Assembly: GCF_001613005.1 (NCBI RefSeq)
Contig: NZ_BDBN01000080.1
Coordinates: 1 to 44,501 of the forward strand
From: Nocardia nova NBRC 15556
GTDB taxonomy: Bacteria > Actinomycetota > Actinomycetes > Mycobacteriales > Mycobacteriaceae
DNA: 44,501 nt
Direction of reading: 5' to 3'
Shown one piece after another: positions 1 to 8,478 of the stretch; position 1 is the stretch's first letter; each line of letters begins with the position of its first letter. The notes below the pieces were generated by a model that worked only from the letters and a program-made list of their open reading frames with translations, was not told where the DNA came from and did not search any database. Made by a program: the position numbers and the translations under genes.

Positions 1-1
1 C

Positions 2-76
2 CCGGGCCACGATCAGCGCCGTTTCCTGGACCTGTTCGCACGCGACCTCGCCCCCCGCCTGCGCGCATTGACCTGA
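2..76 (+). CDS. C-terminal end of an unidentified protein (truncated at left edge)
   Basis: An open frame enters from the left edge and stops at the TGA at 74-76, giving 24 residues that end in FLDLFARDLAPRLRALT. The charged, Leu/Arg-rich ending resembles the C-terminal helix of luciferase-like flavin monooxygenases, but this is only an impression from a short piece. Third codon positions are about 83% G/C, which supports coding. The opposite strand is also open here (about 60 codons from a GTG near 183, running off the left edge) with a Cys-containing peptide faintly like small four-helix copper-binding proteins, so the strand is not certain. Confidence 0.4.
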   Translation, partial: PGHDQRRFLDLFARDLAPRLRALT

Positions 77-244
77 GATTTCACCGCTCATGGCGTGCCC
101 GCCGTAGCAGTAGGCGTGAACCCCAACCGCTGCGGCGCGGCAGGCCTCCACCGCGACAATGCCGGGATCTCGGTGGGGCACGTTTGAGTCCGGAGATCGC
201 GGGTAGCACGGCGAGGACTTCGACGACCGAGCCGAGGAGCCGCG

Positions 245-3200
245 GTGGGTATACGTCAGTGGATCACGGAGTGGCCGGTCTACCGGCAGTTGACCGGCGA
301 AGACCCCCTCGGCAAGGCGGCCGCCGCGCAGTCCGAGCACAGTCGATCGTTGCAGGCCAGAACGACCGACGCCGACCGTGTCGTGACGTCGGTGTGCCCG
401 TACTGCGGTGTGGGGTGTTCGCAGCGGGTCTACGTCAAAGACGAGAAGGTCGTTCAGATCGAAGGTAATCCGGACTCACCGGTCAGCCGCGGACGACTGT
501 GCCCGAAAGGTGCGGCGAGCCTGCAGTTGACGACCGGGGAGGCCCGGCGCCATCAGGTCCTCTATCGGCCGCCGCACGCCACCGACTGGCAACCGATCGG
601 TCTCGAGCGGGCGATGGACATGGTGGCTGATCGGGTGATCGCCACCCGGCGCGCGTACTGGCAGGACGAGGTCGACGGCAATCGCACCGCCCGCACGATG
701 GGAATCGCGAGTCTGGGCGGAGCCACGCTCGACAACGAAGAGAACTACCTGATCAAGAAGCTGTTCACCGCGCTCGGCGTCGTGCAGATCGAGAACCAGG
801 CCAGGGTCTGCCACAGCTCGACCGTCGTCGGGCTGGGCACCTCGTTCGGTCGCGGCGGCGCCACGACCTTCCTGCAGGACCTGCAGCACGCAGACTGCAT
901 CATCATCGAGGGATCCAATTTCGCCGAATGCCATCCGGTCGGCTTCCAGTGGGTGATGGAAGGTAAGGCGCGCGGCGCCGTGGTCATCCACGTCGATCCC
1001 CGCTTCACACGCACCAGCGCGCTGGCGGACCTGCACGTTCCGATCCGCGCCGGCACCGATGTCGCATTTCTGGGCGGAATCATCAATCATGTTCTCTCCG
1101 AGGACAAGTACTTCCGCGAATTCGTCGTCAACTACACCAATGCGGCGACGATCGTCGACGAGGAGTTCGGCGATACCGAAGACCTCGACGGCCTGTTCTC
1201 CGGTTTCGAACCCGAGGCCCGGCACTACAAGAGCGCCGAATGGCAATACGAAGGCGTCGACGTGGCCTCGGCGTCGGGGCAGCGTGGCCGCGGATCCGGC
1301 GAGCCGCACAAGGAAGACGACGTCCGTTCCGCCGGACGTCCCGAGCAGCACGGCATGGGCGGCGCGGCGCTGGAGGGCGAGTTCGTTCGTGACGAGACGT
1401 TGCAACATCCGCGCTGCGTCTTCCAGATTCTCAAGCGCCACTACGCCCGCTACACACCCGAGACGGTGCACCGCATCTGCGGCATCCCGCCGGAGACCTT
1501 TTTCGAAGTCTGCCGGCATCTGACCGAGAACTCCGGTCCCGAGCGCACCAGTGAATTCGTCTACGCCGTCGGCTGGACTCAGCACAGCACGGGCAGCCAA
1601 TTCATTCGCGCCGCCTGCGTGCTGCAGATGCTGCTCGGCAATATGGGCCGGCCCGGCGGCGGTATTCAGGCCCTGCGCGGGCACGCCAGTATTCAAGGTT
1701 CCAGCGATATCCCGACGCTGTTCAATCTGCTGCCCGGCTATATCCCGATGCCGTACGCGATGCCGCGGCAGAGCCGCGCCGATTTCATCGACTCCCATGC
1801 CGCGCGCATCGGCTTCTGGGCGAATATGGACGACTATCTGGTCAGCTTGCTCAAGGCGTGGTGGGGTGATGCGGCGACCGCGGACAACGAATTCTGCTTC
1901 GACTATCTGCCCCGGCTCACCGGCTCGCACAGCACCTACGACACGGTCTTCGAGCAACTGGAAGGGCGGTGCAAGGGCTATTTCCTGTTGGGGGAGAACC
2001 CGGCCGTCGGCTCGGCGAACGCCACGCTGCAGCGGCTGGGCATGGCGAATCTGGATTGGCTTGTGGTGCGCGATTTTTCGTTGATCGAGAGCGCGACCTG
2101 GTGGAAGGACGGTCCCGAGACAGAGACCGGTGAGATACGCACGGAAGACAACGGCACCGAGGTGTTCTTCTTCCCCGCCGCCGCGCACACCGAGAAGTCG
2201 GGCAGCTTCACCAACACCAACCGCCTGCTGCAGTGGCACGACCAGGCCGTCGAACCCGACGGCGACGCCCGCAGCGACCTGTGGTTCACCTATCACCTCG
2301 GGCGCATCATCCGCGAGAAGCTGTCCGGTTCCACCGACCCGCGAGACCGTCCGATCCTCGACCTCACCTGGGACTACCCGACTCTGGGCGATACCGCCGA
2401 ACCCGACGCCGACGCCGTGCTGGCCGAGATCAACGGCTTCGACGGGCAGGGCAACCCCTTGCAGAGCTATACGCAGCTGCGCAACGACGGCTCGACCACG
2501 TGCGGATGCTGGATCTACTGCGGAGTCCGCAAGGACGGCGTGAATCAGGCGGCACGCCGCAAACCACAGACCGAGCAGGACTGGGTCGCGCTCGAATGGG
2601 CCTGGGCATGGCCCGACAACCGCAGAATCATGTACAACCGCTGTTCGGCCGCACCCGACGGATCCCCGTGGAGCGAACGCAAGAAGCTCGTGTGGTGGGA
2701 CGCCGACCAGCAGAAGTGGACGGGCCTGGATGTGCCGGATTTCCAGGTGACCAAGTCACCGGATTACCGGCCCGGCGACGACGCCGCGGGTGTGGACGCG
2801 TTGTCGGGCATCGACCCGTTCATCATGCAGGCCGACGGCAAGGGGTGGTTGTACGTCCCGGCCGGCCTCGCCGACGGACCGCTGCCGACCCACTACGAGC
2901 CGCAGGACTCACCGGTGCGCAACGAGCTCTACGGACAGCAGCGAAGTCCGGCACGAATGGTGTTCTCGGACCCCCGGAATCGCTACGCGCCCGATGCCGG
3001 CGAGGCGGGCGCTCGGGTCTACCCCTACGTGGCGACCACCTACCGGCTCACCGAACAGTTCACCGCGGGCGGCATGTCGCGCTGGACGCCGTACCTGTCG
3101 GAGCTGCAGCCGGAAATGTTCTGCGAGGTCTCACCCGAACTCGCGACCGAACGGGGCCTGGTCAACGGCGAGTGGGCGACGATCGTCAGCCCGCGTGCGG

Positions 3201-3496
3201 TGATCGAGGCCCGGGTGCTGGTCACCGACCGGATGACGCCGCTGACCGTGTCCGACCGCACCGTGCACCACGTCGGCCTGCCGTACCACTGGGGACCCAA
3301 TGGGCTCAGTACGGGGGATGCCGCCAATGAACTGTCTTCGGTTGTGCTGGATCCGAATTCGCACATCCAGGAGGTCAAGGCATTCACCGTCGACATCCGG
3401 CCCGGACGTCGCCCACGCGGCGCCGATGCGACCGCGATGGTCGCCGACTACCAGCGGCGAGCAGGAGTCACCGACAAGACCGGCACGGGAGTGTGA
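245..3496 (+). CDS. fdhA: Formate dehydrogenase alpha subunit (molybdopterin, Cys-type)
   Basis: 1083 aa. Oxidises formate to CO2 at a bis-MGD molybdenum (or tungsten) centre. The N-terminal [4Fe-4S] site is C51-x2-C54-x3-C58 plus C86 (CPYCGVGC ... RLCPKG). The FdnG-type motif NQARVCHSSTV places Cys189 where E. coli FdnG has selenocysteine, so no Sec machinery is needed. The C-terminal cofactor-binding domain (about 960-1060) fits FdnG-like enzymes; the length slightly exceeds E. coli FdnG (1015 aa). There is no twin-arginine signal (N-terminus MGIRQWITEW), so a cytoplasmic location is inferred. GTG start chosen for the GAGGAG ribosome site 6 nt upstream. First gene of a translationally coupled operon with the Fe-S and NrfD-like subunits. 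Confidence 0.93.
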   Translation: MGIRQWITEWPVYRQLTGEDPLGKAAAAQSEHSRSLQARTTDADRVVTSVCPYCGVGCSQRVYVKDEKVVQIEGNPDSPVSRGRLCPKGAASLQLTTGEARRHQVLYRPPHATDWQPIGLERAMDMVADRVIATRRAYWQDEVDGNRTARTMGIASLGGATLDNEENYLIKKLFTALGVVQIENQARVCHSSTVVGLGTSFGRGGATTFLQDLQHADCIIIEGSNFAECHPVGFQWVMEGKARGAVVIHVDPRFTRTSALADLHVPIRAGTDVAFLGGIINHVLSEDKYFREFVVNYTNAATIVDEEFGDTEDLDGLFSGFEPEARHYKSAEWQYEGVDVASASGQRGRGSGEPHKEDDVRSAGRPEQHGMGGAALEGEFVRDETLQHPRCVFQILKRHYARYTPETVHRICGIPPETFFEVCRHLTENSGPERTSEFVYAVGWTQHSTGSQFIRAACVLQMLLGNMGRPGGGIQALRGHASIQGSSDIPTLFNLLPGYIPMPYAMPRQSRADFIDSHAARIGFWANMDDYLVSLLKAWWGDAATADNEFCFDYLPRLTGSHSTYDTVFEQLEGRCKGYFLLGENPAVGSANATLQRLGMANLDWLVVRDFSLIESATWWKDGPETETGEIRTEDNGTEVFFFPAAAHTEKSGSFTNTNRLLQWHDQAVEPDGDARSDLWFTYHLGRIIREKLSGSTDPRDRPILDLTWDYPTLGDTAEPDADAVLAEINGFDGQGNPLQSYTQLRNDGSTTCGCWIYCGVRKDGVNQAARRKPQTEQDWVALEWAWAWPDNRRIMYNRCSAAPDGSPWSERKKLVWWDADQQKWTGLDVPDFQVTKSPDYRPGDDAAGVDALSGIDPFIMQADGKGWLYVPAGLADGPLPTHYEPQDSPVRNELYGQQRSPARMVFSDPRNRYAPDAGEAGARVYPYVATTYRLTEQFTAGGMSRWTPYLSELQPEMFCEVSPELATERGLVNGEWATIVSPRAVIEARVLVTDRMTPLTVSDRTVHHVGLPYHWGPNGLSTGDAANELSSVVLDPNSHIQEVKAFTVDIRPGRRPRGADATAMVADYQRRAGVTDKTGTGV

Positions 3497-3498
3497 GC

Positions 3499-4404
3499 AT
3501 GGACCTCGAACGAGACCTGACCGCCGACGACCCGCCACACGGCGGTGGCTACCCGGATCAGCACCCGCGGATGGGATTTTTCACCGACACCACGGTGTGC
3601 ATCGGCTGCAAGGCCTGCGAGGTGGCGTGCAAGGAGTGGAACCACGTTCCCGACGACGGTTTGAACTTCACCGGCATGTCCTACGACAACACCGGCGGGC
3701 TGGGCGCCGACACCTGGCGCCACGTCGCATTCGTCGAACAGCGCAAACCGATTGCGGCACAGGCGAATACCGCCGAGGTGGTGGATCTCGGAATGCCGAG
3801 CTCCACCAAACCGGGGGACGGTGACGGGGAGCGTGGCGAATTCCGCTGGCTGATGTCGTCGGATGTGTGCAAGCACTGCACGCATGCGGCATGCCTCGAT
3901 GTCTGCCCGACCGGGGCGCTGTTTCGAACCGAGTTCGGAACGGTCGTGGTGCAGGAAGACATCTGCAACGGTTGCGGATACTGCGTGCCGGCCTGCCCGT
4001 ACGGCGTCATCGACCAGCGCGAGGACGACGGCCGGGTATGGAAGTGCACGCTGTGCTACGACCGGCTCGGCGACGGAATGGAGCCCGCCTGCGCCAAAAC
4101 CTGTCCCACCGATTCCATTCAGTTCGGCGAACTGTCGCAGCTGCGCGAGCGCGCCGAAGAGCGCGTCCGGCAGCTCCACGACGCCGGCGTCACGGATGCC
4201 CGGCTGTACGGGCAGGATCCCGACGACGGCGTCGGCGGCACCGGGGCGTTTTTCCTGCTGCTCGACAAACCGGAGGTGTACGGCCTGCCGCCGGACCCGC
4301 TCGTCACCACCCGTGACCTACCGGCCATGTGGCGCAACGTCGGCATCGCGGCGTTGGGCATGCTCGCCGGGCTGTCGGCGACGTTCCTGAAAGGGCGACG
4401 ATGA
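3499..4404 (+). CDS. fdhB: Formate dehydrogenase beta subunit, four-cluster Fe-S protein
   Basis: 301 aa. Electron-transfer subunit carrying four [4Fe-4S] clusters between the alpha subunit and the membrane. Four Cys motifs are visible: CIGCKACEVACKEW, CKHCTHAACLDVCP, CNGCGYCVPACP and CTLCYDRLGDGMEPACAKTCP, the FdnH/FdxH arrangement. The C-terminus has one hydrophobic helix (VGIAALGMLAGLSATFL) ending in KGRR, matching the single anchor of FdnH. ATG at 3499 is preferred over the overlapping GTG at 3493 because GGGAG (3487-3491) sits 7 nt before the ATG. It overlaps the next gene by ATGA, implying translational coupling. Confidence 0.93.
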   Translation: MDLERDLTADDPPHGGGYPDQHPRMGFFTDTTVCIGCKACEVACKEWNHVPDDGLNFTGMSYDNTGGLGADTWRHVAFVEQRKPIAAQANTAEVVDLGMPSSTKPGDGDGERGEFRWLMSSDVCKHCTHAACLDVCPTGALFRTEFGTVVVQEDICNGCGYCVPACPYGVIDQREDDGRVWKCTLCYDRLGDGMEPACAKTCPTDSIQFGELSQLRERAEERVRQLHDAGVTDARLYGQDPDDGVGGTGAFFLLLDKPEVYGLPPDPLVTTRDLPAMWRNVGIAALGMLAGLSATFLKGRR

Positions 4405-5438
4405 GCGAGCACGAGAGGCAGACCGGCATACCGCAGGATCGGTCTGCGCCACCTGATCGAACGGCCGTCACCGGAGACGTGAATCGGTTGCCGCGGCGCC
4501 AGCGGGGACGCGGCCGGGGCGAGAAGAAGATGGTGCCCGACGCGCACTTCGAGTCCTATTACGGCAAGCCGATACTCAACAAGCCGACGTGGGAGGCCCG
4601 CGATATCGCTGGTTACCTGTTCCTCGGGGGGCTGGCAGGCGGATCGTCGGTGCTGGCGATGGGCGCGGAATTGACCGGCCGCCGGAAAATGGCCCGCGTC
4701 ACCAAGGTCAGCGGGCTGGCCGCGATCCTCGCCTCCCTGGTGGCGCTAATCCACGACCTCGGCCGCCCGGAACGATTCGTTCGGATGCTGCGAGTGTTCA
4801 AGCCGAGTTCGCCGATGAGCGTCGGTTCCTGGATCCTGGCCACCTACGGTCCGCTGGCGGGAGTCGCCGCGGCCACGGAGATCACCGGATGGTTTCCCCG
4901 TGTCGGCAGAGCCGCGACCGTCGGGGCCGGCGTCGTCGGCCCGGCCGTCGCCTCCTACACCGCCGCGCTGATGTCGGACACCGCGGTGCCGACCTGGCAC
5001 GACGGATATTGCGAAATGCCGTTCGTATTCGTCGGCTCGGCCGCCACCGCGGCGGGCGGACTGGCGGTCCTCGCCTCGCCCGCGCACGAGGCGGGCCCCG
5101 CCAGGCGCGCCCTGATCCTCGGTGCCGCAACCGAATTGGCCGCCGGTGTGGTGATGAGCCGCCGCATGGGATTGTCGGCAGAGCCACTGCATCAGGGGAC
5201 CGCGGGCCGATTGATGAACGCCGCCAAGGCATTATCGGTGTTCGGCGCGGTCGTCGGGGGAGTCGGGGGCCGACGGTCGAGGACCGCGGCGATCATCGGC
5301 GGCGCCGCCGCGGTGGCAGGTTCGGCGTGCACCCGGTTCGGCATCTTCCACGCCGGCGTCGCGTCCGCCGAGGATCCGAAGTACACAGTGATCCCGCAAC
5401 GAGAGCGGCTCGCGCAGCGTGAGGGTGTTCCCGGCTGA
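4401..5438 (+). CDS. NrfD/PsrC-family membrane subunit of the formate dehydrogenase
   Basis: 345 aa integral membrane protein with about eight predicted helices after an approximately 75-residue polar, Arg-rich N-terminus. The first helix region contains GYLFLGGLAGGSSVLAMG and the C-terminus contains FHAGVASAEDPKYTV.PQR, both typical of NrfD-type quinone-interacting subunits (family knowledge). It replaces the cytochrome b subunit (FdnI) of E. coli FDH-N, so electrons from formate probably reach menaquinone through an NrfD-like, haem-free anchor. Start at 4401 overlaps the beta-subunit stop (ATGA); a longer in-frame start at 4329 lies inside the beta gene and is less likely. Last gene of the FDH operon. 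Confidence 0.88.
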   Translation: MSEHERQTGIPQDRSAPPDRTAVTGDVNRLPRRQRGRGRGEKKMVPDAHFESYYGKPILNKPTWEARDIAGYLFLGGLAGGSSVLAMGAELTGRRKMARVTKVSGLAAILASLVALIHDLGRPERFVRMLRVFKPSSPMSVGSWILATYGPLAGVAAATEITGWFPRVGRAATVGAGVVGPAVASYTAALMSDTAVPTWHDGYCEMPFVFVGSAATAAGGLAVLASPAHEAGPARRALILGAATELAAGVVMSRRMGLSAEPLHQGTAGRLMNAAKALSVFGAVVGGVGGRRSRTAAIIGGAAAVAGSACTRFGIFHAGVASAEDPKYTVIPQRERLAQREGVPG

Positions 5439-5544
5439 ATACGAGGGGCCGGGGCGGGTAGTGCGGCCGTATAGCGCCGACCTCGGCTTCCTGCGCCGAC
5501 CGGCGTCGAAACAATTCACTCCCGGCAGAAGAAGGTGTTGGTAG

Positions 5545-6108
5545 ATGAGCGCGGACAAAGCGGATGTCGTAGACCTGTTGATCGCGCAGCATCGACAGAT
5601 CGAAGATCTCTTCGACAAGTTGCGCGCCGGACCTGACGACAAGCAGAACCTGTTCGAGGAGCTGGTACGGCTGCTGGCGGTGCACGAGACCGCCGAGGAA
5701 GAAGTCGTCCATCCGGCAGCTGCGCGCGCGCAGTTCGGTGCGAAGCCGATGGTGGAGAACAGGCTGGCAGAGGAGAACGAGGCGAAGCGCGACCTCGCCG
5801 AACTCTACGACCTGGGCGTGGACAACCGGGAATTCGACGCCAAACTCTCGGCGTTCGCTCGAGCGGTGCTCGCGCACGCCGAACACGAGGAAAAGGAAGA
5901 ATTCGCCTTACTGCGCCAGTCGTTTTCGGGGACCCAGCTGACCCACATGGCCAATACGGTCCGAGGCGCCGAGGCCATCGCACCTACCCGCCCGCACCCA
6001 CACGCGGGTGAATCGCGTGCGGCCAACCTCGTGGCCGGACCACCACTGGCCGTGTTCGACCGCGCGCGCGACGCACTGCGGAATGCTCGTCAGCACGACA
6101 CACAGTGA
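5545..6108 (+). CDS. Hemerythrin HHE-domain protein 1
   Basis: 187 aa. The N-terminal four-helix HHE domain (about 8-130) has the spaced metal ligands AQHRQIEDLF, VHETAEEEVVHP and AHAEHEEKEEF, as in bacterial hemerythrin-like proteins that bind a diiron centre and O2 or NO. The C-terminal 45 residues are Pro/Arg/His-rich and look disordered. AGAAGG about 10 nt before the ATG serves as ribosome site. It follows the formate dehydrogenase operon by 106 nt on the same strand. A protective or sensing role for an oxygen-labile enzyme is plausible but inferred. Confidence 0.88.
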   Translation: MSADKADVVDLLIAQHRQIEDLFDKLRAGPDDKQNLFEELVRLLAVHETAEEEVVHPAAARAQFGAKPMVENRLAEENEAKRDLAELYDLGVDNREFDAKLSAFARAVLAHAEHEEKEEFALLRQSFSGTQLTHMANTVRGAEAIAPTRPHPHAGESRAANLVAGPPLAVFDRARDALRNARQHDTQ

Positions 6109-6743
6109 CGTGCAGCGCCACCTCGCGCATGCCGACGACGGGGCCTGCGCAGCGAAATGCGGGAAGCCACCGCGAAATTCGAGTAGCGGTCTACTCGGGT
6201 CGGTCGCTCCGTCGGTGCATACGCTGACAGCAACGTAGAAAGTTGAATGTTCGGCGTGGCTGGATCGGATGAAAGTAACGACGTCACCGGCACCGCCCGA
6301 ACCGGGGTTCGTTGCCGCAGCACATCGCGGCGACGGTCGGCGTGAACGGCGACCCGGGTTTCGTGGCGGCGGTGCGGCTCGGCTTATCGCCGCACAGCGT
6401 CGTCGGCACTACACCACACCGGTACCGCTGTGGGCCGCCCCGGGGGTTCCTCGTTCGGTCGGTCGACACGATGTCCCCGGAGTCAGGTGGTGGACATCGC
6501 CGGTCTCGGTGGCATCGCGGTTGCCCATGTCGGTTTTGCGCTGCCCCGGTCCGGGAGGTTCCGGGTGATGTTCGATTCGTCGATTCGCCGCGGTCGGCGG
6601 CGCGATGGCAAGGGCCAGGTACCTGAGGGCGCGAGTAACGATCACGTCGGCTGGATGCAGAGACGCGCGCCGATCGTCGACCGAATTCTAAGCTGGTGGC
6701 ATACGGAAGGCGCACGCCACGCATCCACCGACTGGAGACCCTG
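6109..6743 (+). other. 635-bp interval without a convincing gene
   Basis: The short open frames here (for example 6269-6568 and 6312-6626 on +) translate to Arg/Pro/Gly-rich sequence with no recognisable domain, in several overlapping frames, as expected of high-GC non-coding DNA. The right end must hold the promoter and ribosome site (GGAG at 6733-6736) of the SDR gene at 6744. No inverted repeat, tRNA or mobile-element remnant was recognised. Confidence 0.5.
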
Positions 6744-7589
6744 GTGACAGATAGCCGATCCTCGAACTCGCGACGCACAATCGTCATAACCGGTGCCAGC
6801 GACGGCATCGGAGCGGTGACCGCCCGGGCGCTGGCCGCCCCGGACGTCGACCTCGTCATCGTCGGCAGGTCGGCGCAGAAACTTGCCACGGTGACCGCCG
6901 ACACCGGTGCGACCGCCTTCACGGCCGATTTCGCCGTTCTCGACGATGTGCGCGGTCTCGCCGAGCAGATCGGTGACCATGTCGGCTCGATCGACGTGCT
7001 GCTCAACAACGCGGGCGGTCTCTTCGAGCCGCGACAGCGGACCGTCGACGGGCACGAACCCAATTTCCAGATCAACCATTTGGCCCCGTTTCTGCTGACC
7101 AATCTGCTGCACGACAAGCTCGCCGCCAACGGCGCGCTCGTGCTGAACACCGCGAGCGTCGGCAACCTGTTCGGGCACGTCGACATCTCCGACCTCGACT
7201 ACCGGCGCCGCCGCGCCTTCGGATGGCGCGCCTACGGGACGAGCAAGCTGATGAACATCATGTTCACCCGCGGTATCGCGCAGCGCTGGTCGTCGGACGG
7301 AATCGTCTCCGCCGCAGTACATCCCGGTCCTGTGGCGTCGAGCTTCGGCCGCGACTCCCGCGCCGTCGGCCTGCTCTACCGCACCCCACTGCGCCACGTC
7401 GGAACGATCACCCCCGCCCGCGGCGCCGAACCCCTGATCGAACTGGCCGGCCGCGGCGCCGACCCGGAAATCAACGGCGTCTACTTCCATCGGCACCGAG
7501 CGCGAGGCCCCGAGTCCCCGCAAGCACACAACCGCCGCCTCATCGACGAACTGTGGACTGCCTCGGCCGATCTCGTCGGCCTCGGCTGA
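6744..7589 (+). CDS. Short-chain dehydrogenase/reductase (SDR)
   Basis: 281 aa NAD(P)-dependent oxidoreductase. It shows the Rossmann glycine motif TGASDGIG near the N-terminus, the NNAGG motif, a catalytic Ser in NTASVGN, and the YGTSK active-site Tyr-Lys pair. The residues after the active site (HPGPVASSFGRDS) fit the retinol-dehydrogenase/WWOX-like SDR subgroup; substrate cannot be assigned. GTG at 6744 is chosen because GGAG lies 7 nt upstream; the longer in-frame start at 6696 adds a non-conserved Arg-rich leader. It stands alone, between the two hemerythrin genes. Confidence 0.88.
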   Translation: MTDSRSSNSRRTIVITGASDGIGAVTARALAAPDVDLVIVGRSAQKLATVTADTGATAFTADFAVLDDVRGLAEQIGDHVGSIDVLLNNAGGLFEPRQRTVDGHEPNFQINHLAPFLLTNLLHDKLAANGALVLNTASVGNLFGHVDISDLDYRRRRAFGWRAYGTSKLMNIMFTRGIAQRWSSDGIVSAAVHPGPVASSFGRDSRAVGLLYRTPLRHVGTITPARGAEPLIELAGRGADPEINGVYFHRHRARGPESPQAHNRRLIDELWTASADLVGLG

Positions 7590-7791
7590 GCAAACATCGC
7601 CGAGAGTATCGCCGGCCCCGGTATCGAGGACTTGTTCGCCGCCGGGCGCAATTTTCGGCGTGAGCTGCAGGGAGATGTGAGCGTCGTAGGCGGTGCGTTA
7701 TGGTCGGGTTCCAGGGGACGTCCCGGCTACCTGCGCGGCAGCCGGTCCTCGGGTCCGGTACTTGCCTGCGATGCGGTGTCAGGGAGGAAAT

Positions 7792-8370
7792 GTGGATATC
7801 ACCCAGTTGATCCTCGATGACCATCATGAGCAGCGGCGGCTGTTCGCGATCCTGGAGCAGATCGATCGCGAGGACACCGGTGCGCTGGGGGCGATCTGGG
7901 ACCGGCTGGCGGCGTTTCTCGAGCTGCATGCGCAGGCCGAGGAGGAGATCTTCTATCCCGCGCTGCTGCAGGTCGGGATCGCGGCGCGGCGTGCGAGCGG
8001 GGCGGAGGACGAGACACTTGATGCCATCCACGACCACAACGAGATCAGGGATGCGGTCGCCGACGTAGGGCGGCACCAGGTGGGCACCGACGAGTGGTAT
8101 GCGGCTGTCGCGGCGGCGAACCTGGCCAATAGCGACCATATGGCCGAGGAGGAGCGCGAGGGGCTCACCGACTTTCGCCGCCTGGCCGGACTGCAGCGCC
8201 GCCATCAGCTCGCCGTGGCCTTCGCGGCGTACGAGGCGCGCAACTACGCGGGCGTCGTGCCCGTCGACAAAGATCCGGCCGGCTACGTCCGCGCGGCGGA
8301 GGCGGCGCTGCGCGGCGAGGGGAACGGATCGCTCAGTGTGGGCAGCTTGAAGCGAATTCCGCCCAGCTGA
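7792..8370 (+). CDS. Hemerythrin HHE-domain protein 2
   Basis: 192 aa. The diiron HHE domain spans about 5-130, with ligand motifs DDHHEQRRLF, LHAQAEEEIFYP, HDHNEIRD and SDHMAEEE. The first motif (I-L-D-D-H-H-E) and the F-Y-P-A-L segment are typical of hemerythrin cation-binding proteins. An AGGGAGGA ribosome site (7781-7788) just before GTG 7792 fixes the start; the longer in-frame ATG at 7693 is not supported. It is a paralogue in type, not in close sequence, of the HHE protein at 5545. The C-terminal 60 residues are not recognisable. Function in O2/NO binding or stress is inferred from family. Confidence 0.87.
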   Translation: MDITQLILDDHHEQRRLFAILEQIDREDTGALGAIWDRLAAFLELHAQAEEEIFYPALLQVGIAARRASGAEDETLDAIHDHNEIRDAVADVGRHQVGTDEWYAAVAAANLANSDHMAEEEREGLTDFRRLAGLQRRHQLAVAFAAYEARNYAGVVPVDKDPAGYVRAAEAALRGEGNGSLSVGSLKRIPPS

Positions 8371-8478
8371 CGGGAGTCGATCAGTCCTCGGCGAATGTTG
8401 CGATGCGCGTGGCACTCTGGACAAGTGCCTGTTCCGGCGGATGGCCGCCGGCACGACAACGCTGGGAGGTCGCAGGAC

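Noticed and set aside
806..814. Selenocysteine codon in the formate dehydrogenase
   Set aside because: The codon at the molybdenum-ligand position is TGC (Cys189), not TGA, and there is no in-frame TGA in the gene.
476..2296. 606-codon minus-strand open frame opposite the formate dehydrogenase alpha gene
   Set aside because: It lies wholly within the clearly homologous alpha-subunit gene, has no recognisable domain, and is the antisense shadow expected in high-GC DNA.
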